From Candidatus Hydrogenedentes bacterium UBA2224 (GTDB taxonomy: Bacteria > Hydrogenedentota > Hydrogenedentia > Hydrogenedentales > SLHB01), in the NCBI GenBank assembly GCA_002348185.1, contig DDYW01000157.1, positions 814-10,447 on the forward strand: a DNA stretch of 9,634 nt. Reading direction: 5' to 3'. The stretch's first letter is position 1. The number at the start of each line of letters is the position of its first letter. This document shows, piece after piece, positions 5,601-9,634 of the stretch. The position numbers and the translations under genes were made by a program. The notes beneath the pieces are model-generated. The model searched no databases, was not told where the DNA came from, and saw only the letters and a program-made list of their open reading frames with translations.

Positions 5601-7163
5601 ATGCAGCGAAGAACCGCGGTGATCGTCGGGGGAGGCCCGGCCGGCCTCACGGCCGCTTATGAATTACTCAAACGCTCCGACATCCAGCCGCTCGTCATCG
5701 AGCAATCCAGCCAGGTGGGCGGCATCTCGCGCACCGAGCGGTACCGGGGCAATCACATCGACATCGGCGGCCACCGCTTTTTCAGCAAGTCCGACCGGGT
5801 CATGAACTGGTGGCTCGACATTATGCCCATGCAGCAGACCACCGAACAGGCGTTCGCCATCCAGTACCAGGGGCAGTCCCGCGGCGTCGAGCAGGCCGGC
5901 GAGGGCCCTGACCCTGAAACCATCGACCGGGTCATGCTCATTCGTCCCCGCAAATCCCGCATCTACTGGCGCCGCCGCCTTTTCGACTATCCGCTCAGCC
6001 TTTCCGCCGACACCATCCGAAAGATGGGCCTCCTCCGCCTGGGACGCGCGGGATTGAGCTACGTCCGCGCGGCGGCGTGCCCCGTCACCCCCGAGCGCAA
6101 CCTCCGGGATTTCATTGTTAACCGGTTCGGCCGCGAACTCTACAACACCTTCTTCAAGTCGTATACGGAGAAGGTATGGGGCGTGCCGTGCGACGAAATC
6201 CCGGCGGACTGGGGCGCCCAGCGCATCAAGGGACTGTCCATTCTTAAGGCGCTTAAGCACGCGCTCTCCAGCCGAAAAGGCGCCGGCGTATCGCAAAAGA
6301 ACACGGAAACCAGCCTGATCGAGCGCTTCCTCTACCCCAAGTTCGGGCCCGGCCAGATGTGGGAGACCGTCGCCGACGAGATCCGCGAGCGCGGCGGAGA
6401 GGTGCTGCTTCGTCACAAGGCCACCGGCATCACCACCGCGAACGGCGCCGTGAACGCCGTCACGGTGCGCAACGAGGACACCGGCCAGGAGACCACCATT
6501 CCCGCCGATTACGTCTTCAGCTCCATGCCCATACGCGAGCTGGTGCGCATCCTCGATGCCGATACGCCCGAATCCGTGCGCGACGTCGCGAACGGGCTCA
6601 TGTACCGCGATTTCTTCACGGTCGGCCTCCTGGTCGAGAAGATGAAGCTCGAAGACCCGCAGACCGGCGACCGCATTCGCGACAACTGGATCTACATCCA
6701 GGAACCAGACGTGCTCATCGGCCGCCTGCAGATCTTCAACAATTGGAGCCCCTACCTCGTCGCCGACCCGTCAAAAACCTGGCTCGGACTCGAGTATTTC
6801 TGCTACGAATCCGACGAGATCTGGTCCCGTCCGGATCCGGAACTCATCGAACTCGGCACCCGGGAACTCGGCACGATCGGCATTATCGATCCCCGCGATG
6901 CCCTCGACGGCTGTGTCATCCGCGTGAAGAAGACCTACCCGGCCTATTTCGGTTCCTACACCCGGTTCAACGAGGTTCGCGACTACCTCGACCGGTTCGA
7001 GAACCTCTTCTGCGTGGGACGCAATGGCCAGCATCGCTACAATAATCAGGACCACTCGATGCTGACCGCCATGCTCGCGGTCGACAACATTCTCGCGGGC
7101 ATCACCAGCAAGAAGGGCATCTGGGAGGTCAACACCGAAGAGGAGTACCACGAGGCGAAGTAG
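5601..7163 (+). CDS. FAD-dependent oxidoreductase (amine oxidase/UGM-like)
   Basis: 520 residues. The N-terminus is a Rossmann dinucleotide-binding fold: VIVGGGPAG (7-15) with the ribose-binding Glu34, followed by VGGISRT (39-45) and DIGGHRFFSK (54-63). This belongs to the FAD/NAD(P)-binding group that includes protoporphyrinogen oxidase, phytoene desaturase and UDP-galactopyranose mutase-like proteins. YPKFGPGQMWE (245-255) is the group's second conserved block. The C-terminal FAD contact is CVGRNGQHRYNNQDHSM (471-487). No signal peptide or membrane segment is seen. The substrate cannot be read from sequence. Bacterial relatives often sit with sugar or polysaccharide genes, and the convergent neighbour here is a lipid-linked-sugar glycosyltransferase, so a role in nucleotide-sugar or glycan-lipid metabolism is inferred. 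GGGAG lies 7 bases before the ATG. The gap to the convergent gene is only 27 bases. Confidence 0.9.
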   Translation: MQRRTAVIVGGGPAGLTAAYELLKRSDIQPLVIEQSSQVGGISRTERYRGNHIDIGGHRFFSKSDRVMNWWLDIMPMQQTTEQAFAIQYQGQSRGVEQAGEGPDPETIDRVMLIRPRKSRIYWRRRLFDYPLSLSADTIRKMGLLRLGRAGLSYVRAAACPVTPERNLRDFIVNRFGRELYNTFFKSYTEKVWGVPCDEIPADWGAQRIKGLSILKALKHALSSRKGAGVSQKNTETSLIERFLYPKFGPGQMWETVADEIRERGGEVLLRHKATGITTANGAVNAVTVRNEDTGQETTIPADYVFSSMPIRELVRILDADTPESVRDVANGLMYRDFFTVGLLVEKMKLEDPQTGDRIRDNWIYIQEPDVLIGRLQIFNNWSPYLVADPSKTWLGLEYFCYESDEIWSRPDPELIELGTRELGTIGIIDPRDALDGCVIRVKKTYPAYFGSYTRFNEVRDYLDRFENLFCVGRNGQHRYNNQDHSMLTAMLAVDNILAGITSKKGIWEVNTEEEYHEAK

Positions 7164-7190
7164 CCTTGTGCCACCATTCGGCCGCGCCCG

Positions 7191-8699
7191 CTAGGACCCC
7201 GGGGGCGCCGTCCCGGCGCTCCGTTCGTAGACCCGGATGCCGGCCTTCTCGCGGGCCGGCCGGTAGTGTTGCCGCACCCACTCCTGGAGCCAGGGATACG
7301 TTTCCAGGTCCGATTCGTCCTGAAACAGGACATAGCGCGGCGGATGGATTTCCACATCCCGCAGGAATCCATCGCGGGCATCCGGAAGCGGGAACAGGGA
7401 GTGGTGGAAATACCGGCCAGGGGCGCGGCGGCCGGTATACGGTAAGACCTGCGCGATGGGACCTCCGGCCAACTGCACATAATCCCCCTCGCTCGAATGC
7501 TCACGCACCCAGAGCCCCGTCTCCAGCGCGGGGTCCGTTTCCCCAAACGCCAGGTGTCCGATGCCGTTCAGAAGCGCGTTCGCGGGAAAGAACAGCGCCG
7601 CCATCAGCACAAACACGACCGCGAACGCGTGCCTGCGCGCGGCCTCATCCGCGAACTGCCGCCGGATAAACTCCCCGCTCGCGAAGCCCGCCAGAATGCA
7701 CAGCGAGGGGAGAATCTGTTTGAAATGATGCCCGAAATAACGGCCCGAACCGTTGACGCCCACAAAGTCGAACGCGAGCCAAATCAGAAAGATCACGGCC
7801 AGCAGACGCGTTTCGCGCTCGCGTACGGACAGGTACAGGAGATACAGAATGAACGGCAGGAAAAGCCGCATCTCCGGCAGGGTCCACTTCACCAGCGCGA
7901 GATAGAGCCGGTGCGTCAATGAAGCATCGGTAGCCGTGCCCGGCTGCACAAGAATGAGCCAGGCCCCTTCCCAATAGGCCTCAAGCGAGACGCCCGACAG
8001 CAACAGTGGCAACGTGAACACCGCGAAGCCCAGAAACGTGCCCGCGCCGTATGCGAAGAGTGCGAAAAACAGGGCCAGCCAGTCTTTCCTGGCAGCTCCG
8101 TAGAGCAACAGCGCCGCCCCCATCGCCGCCCACGACGTCAGCGCGACCTGTTTGAAGTTGACGGCCGCCGCCATGGCCATCCCCGCACAGATCAGCCAGG
8201 GCACAACGGAACCGGTCTGCCGGTACCGCTCCCAGGCCCTCAGCAGACAGTACCACGACAAGAACACGAAAAAGACAAGATACGTTTCCGTAACGTTGAC
8301 CAGGGCGCCCTGCATGTACTGCCAGCAGAACGCCAGTGAAAAACACATCGCGCCAAGCACGCCCGCGCTGCGGCTGTGATACCGGCTCAAGCCCCGCACG
8401 ACCAGCAGGGCCGAAGCGGCGCTCACGGTCAAGGCGATTACCCGTCCGGCGAAATAGCCGGTGCCGGGAAAAAGGGAGGCCAGAGCGTAGACGTAGTAGA
8501 TTCCGGGCGTCTTGTTTTCGAGGGCGTCCACGTAGGGAAGCAGCCCCTCTTGCGCCCACATCTTCCCAATGTAGAGCCACACGCCCTCATCGTTGTTGGC
8601 AGGCAATGCGATCGAAATCACCGCCAGCAGGGCCACAAATGTCAACACCAGGACCGCCGGCATCCATCGGCTCATCAACATCGACCCCAGAAGTTTCAT
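7191..8699 (-). CDS. Polytopic glycosyltransferase, GT39/ArnT-like (PMT_2)
   Basis: 502 residues from the chosen start, with about ten to twelve hydrophobic segments. The family moves a sugar from a polyprenyl-phosphate donor to a lipid, glycan or protein on the outer face of the inner membrane. The first outer loop holds the acidic pair Asp37-Glu38 (NNDEGVWLYIGKMW), as in ArnT/GT39 catalytic sites. LENKTPGIYYVYAL (60-73) matches the family's Lys-Pro-rich block. NFKQVAL (181-187) and GRYFGHHFKQILP (319-331) are also typical. The last 120 residues form a non-membrane tail. The acceptor is unknown. The frame stays open to 8873, but I prefer 8699: GAGGCGAGG precedes this ATG and a promoter lies inside the possible extension, which also runs into the hairpin repeats. 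A GCGCCG/CGGCGC hairpin (7205-7219) sits at the 3' end. Confidence 0.9.
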   Translation of the reverse strand: MKLLGSMLMSRWMPAVLVLTFVALLAVISIALPANNDEGVWLYIGKMWAQEGLLPYVDALENKTPGIYYVYALASLFPGTGYFAGRVIALTVSAASALLVVRGLSRYHSRSAGVLGAMCFSLAFCWQYMQGALVNVTETYLVFFVFLSWYCLLRAWERYRQTGSVVPWLICAGMAMAAAVNFKQVALTSWAAMGAALLLYGAARKDWLALFFALFAYGAGTFLGFAVFTLPLLLSGVSLEAYWEGAWLILVQPGTATDASLTHRLYLALVKWTLPEMRLFLPFILYLLYLSVRERETRLLAVIFLIWLAFDFVGVNGSGRYFGHHFKQILPSLCILAGFASGEFIRRQFADEAARRHAFAVVFVLMAALFFPANALLNGIGHLAFGETDPALETGLWVREHSSEGDYVQLAGGPIAQVLPYTGRRAPGRYFHHSLFPLPDARDGFLRDVEIHPPRYVLFQDESDLETYPWLQEWVRQHYRPAREKAGIRVYERSAGTAPPGS

Positions 8700-8752
8700 G
8701 TGCCTCGCCTCACTGGAATGTGCCGCCGCGACCGGTCTGACTCCCGCCGCGA

Positions 8753-8782
8753 AGTATACGTGCATTGCGGGAACCGCCTCAA
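8753..8782 (-). promoter_or_regulatory. Promoter for the glycosyltransferase gene
   Basis: On the minus strand TTGAGG (8782-8777, 4 of 6) and TATACT (8758-8753, 5 of 6) are 18 bases apart. The predicted transcript start is near 8746, 47 bases before the ATG at 8699. This argues against translation from 8873. Confidence 0.5.
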
Positions 8783-8813
8783 ACGCGTCCCGCGCGTGAT
8801 GCGCGCGTCCGGA

Positions 8814-9077
8814 GCGCCGAAGGCGCGATAACATACCAGCCCAGCCCGCAGGGCTGGGTACAGGTGTTCCCAAACATCTTCCGGTCTGAAGGACCGGTAC
8901 ATACGGTCCTCCGGTTGCACATATCGCGGGCTTTCAGCCCTTGCCTTGTTTGGAGCGTCCGTTTTCCTGGCCCTTCAGGCCAGGCTGGTATGTATTGCGC
9001 CGTTGGCGCGCCGAAAATGTGCGCGAAGCGGACAAGAAGGCCGTGATCGCCGGGGTGTATCGCGCCGTTGGCGCGCC
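8814..9077. repeat. Array of seven small hairpins; first six form a composite inverted repeat
   Basis: Seven stem-loops with 5-8 bp stems and mostly 3-base loops lie in a row: 8814-8826 (GCGCC-gaa-GGCGC), 8840-8858 (CCCAGCCC-gca-GGGCTGGG), 8881-8897, 8928-8940 (GGGCT-ttc-AGCCC), 8966-8984 (CCTGGCC/GGCCAGG), 8997-9009 (GCGCC-gtt-GGCGC) and 9062-9074 (the same stem and loop again). The first two and the fifth and sixth are inverted copies of each other: 8814-8876 matches the reverse complement of 8947-9009. Both arms are 63 bases and share the order GCGCC hairpin, ACATACCAGC, second hairpin, CCAAACA. The 70-base centre holds hairpins three and four. No coding sequence is credible here. It looks like an intergenic palindromic repeat (REP/MITE-like) element. 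Confidence 0.75.
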
Positions 9078-9095
9078 AGAAATCTGTGCAACTGA

Positions 9096-9144
9096 AGACC
9101 TCCGTGCGCTACCATCTCCACCGGCACCGGCCTTGCGGAGGTTT
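9096..9144 (+). terminator. Stem-loop between the hairpin array and leuA
   Basis: ACCTCCG (9098-9104) pairs with CGGAGGT (9136-9142), extendable by GU and AU pairs at the base, with a long 31-base loop and TT after the stem. It lies upstream of the leuA promoter candidate and may be a remnant terminator or part of the repeat element. It has no T-box or riboswitch signature that I recognise. Confidence 0.3.
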
Positions 9145-9181
9145 CCTCACTTTATTCGGCGCTCTGGACCAACGGGCCGAA

Positions 9182-9237
9182 TTGACACCCTTCCGAGCGC
9201 TTTGATACCCTTTTTTCCTTGCATGTTTTGGGTATCA
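9182..9237 (+). promoter_or_regulatory. leuA upstream region with three TTGAYACCC-like motifs
   Basis: TTGACACCCTT (9182-9192) and TTGATACCCTT (9202-9212) are direct repeats exactly 20 bases apart, about two helical turns. GGGTATCA (9230-9237) is the inverted form, making an 8-bp inverted repeat with TGATACCC at 9203-9210 across 19 bases. The first copy contains a perfect -35 box TTGACA (9182-9187), although the -10 about 16-17 bases on (GATACC/ATACCC) is poor. The arrangement suits binding of a regulator of the leucine pathway; alternatively the inverted pair forms an RNA hairpin in the leader. Confidence 0.45.
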
Positions 9238-9303
9238 GTGCGCATATCGGCGGAATACCTGAGAATCAATCCAACCAGGCATGGCCGTATTGGAGGACAT
9301 CCG

Positions 9304-9634
9304 ATGGCGGAACGAATCGCGATTTTCGACACGACCCTGCGCGACGGCGAGCAGAGTCCGGGCGCATCCATGACCCGCGACGAGAAGGTGCGCATCGCCA
9401 AGGCGTTGGAGCGGATGCGTGTCGATGTGATCGAGGCGGGGTTCCCCATCGCCAGCCCAGGCGATTTCGAGGCGGTCAAGGCGGTGGCGGAGACGGTCAA
9501 GGAGAGCCGGGTCTGCGGCCTGGCCCGAGCGCTCGACAAGGACATCGACCGGGCCGGCGAGGCGCTTGCGGGCGCGAACGCCGGGCGGATCCATACCTTC
9601 ATCGCCACCTCTCCCATCCACATGCAGCGCAAGC
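9304..9634 (+). CDS. leuA: 2-isopropylmalate synthase, N-terminal part (partial)
   Basis: 110 residues are inside the window; the gene runs off the right end without a stop. The enzyme condenses acetyl-CoA with 2-oxoisovalerate, the first committed step of leucine synthesis. The DRE-TIM barrel start is unmistakable: FDTTLRDGEQSPGASM (8-23) with the metal and substrate residues Arg13 and Asp14, IEAGFPIASPGDFEAV (43-58), and HTFIATSPIHMQ (97-108). The sequence resembles LeuA more than citramalate or homocitrate synthase, based on GEQSPG and FIATSPIHM, but the discriminating C-terminal domain is not visible. GGAGG (9292-9296) lies 7 bases before the ATG. An in-frame ATG at 9223 would add 27 residues, but these are unlike any LeuA N-terminus and there is no ribosome binding site for it. 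Confidence 0.95.
   Translation, partial: MAERIAIFDTTLRDGEQSPGASMTRDEKVRIAKALERMRVDVIEAGFPIASPGDFEAVKAVAETVKESRVCGLARALDKDIDRAGEALAGANAGRIHTFIATSPIHMQRK

Noticed and set aside
5664..6416. 250-codon minus-strand frame opposite the FAD oxidoreductase
   Set aside because: It is the antisense shadow of conserved FAD-binding blocks, with no domain or ribosome binding site of its own.
8700..8873. 58-residue N-terminal extension of the glycosyltransferase
   Set aside because: It contains the likely promoter and part of the hairpin array, is not hydrophobic, and the ATG at 8699 has its own ribosome binding site.
8765..9046. 93-codon plus-strand frame over the hairpin array
   Set aside because: The translation is made of the palindromic repeats themselves; such frames are typical false gene calls over repeat elements.
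8814..9077. CRISPR array
   Set aside because: The repeated units are hairpins of differing sequence and irregular spacing (28-65 bases), not identical repeats with unique spacers, and no cas gene is present.
9223..9303. In-frame upstream ATG extending leuA by 27 residues, or a leader peptide
   Set aside because: There is no ribosome binding site before it, no leucine codon run, and GGAGG is ideally placed for the ATG at 9304.
9147..9632. 161-codon minus-strand frame opposite leuA
   Set aside because: The plus strand encodes the LeuA signature blocks; the minus frame is their shadow.

Overview
The window is GC-rich, dense bacterial chromosome. I identified eight coding regions: six complete genes of known or partly known type, plus a kinase cut at the left edge and a leuA cut at the right edge. 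Lipoprotein signals, an L,D-transpeptidase and a cyclic-di-GMP enzyme point to a bacterium with a peptidoglycan wall, probably Gram-negative and environmental. The eukaryote-like kinase, the TPR/LysM/YkuD protein and a cluster of intergenic hairpins resemble what is seen in Planctomycetota-like or neighbouring uncultured phyla such as Hydrogenedentota. That placement is an impression only; no marker gene here settles it.

Left part (1-4031, all + strand): the C-terminal end of a Ser/Thr protein kinase, then a membrane-anchored TPR-LysM-YkuD L,D-transpeptidase (462-1688). After a 163-base gap with a good sigma70-type promoter and a 12-base palindrome comes a GAF-GGDEF diguanylate cyclase with its inhibitory site intact (1852-3480). 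A small lipoprotein (3477-4031) overlaps its stop codon by four bases. The theme is signalling and the cell envelope.

Middle part (4142-5424, - strand): a PrxQ/Bcp peroxiredoxin whose second cysteine is in an unusual place, and an unrecognised 189-residue protein with a winged-helix-like N-terminus. The latter has an extended -10 box so close to its ATG that its mRNA is probably leaderless.

Right part (5601-9634): a FAD-dependent amine-oxidase/UGM-like oxidoreductase (+), convergent with a polytopic GT39/ArnT-like glycosyltransferase (-). Together they suggest lipid-linked sugar or exopolysaccharide metabolism. Then follows a 604-base stretch without a gene. It holds the glycosyltransferase promoter, a structured array of at least seven small hairpins of which the first six form a 63/70/63-base composite inverted repeat, and a leader with three copies of a TTGAYACCC-like motif. 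It leads into the start of leuA (2-isopropylmalate synthase), entry enzyme of leucine synthesis.

I saw no tRNA, rRNA, CRISPR, transposase or prophage gene. No obviously new multi-gene system is present. The most interesting signals are non-coding: the hairpin array, the leuA upstream repeats and the leaderless promoter.
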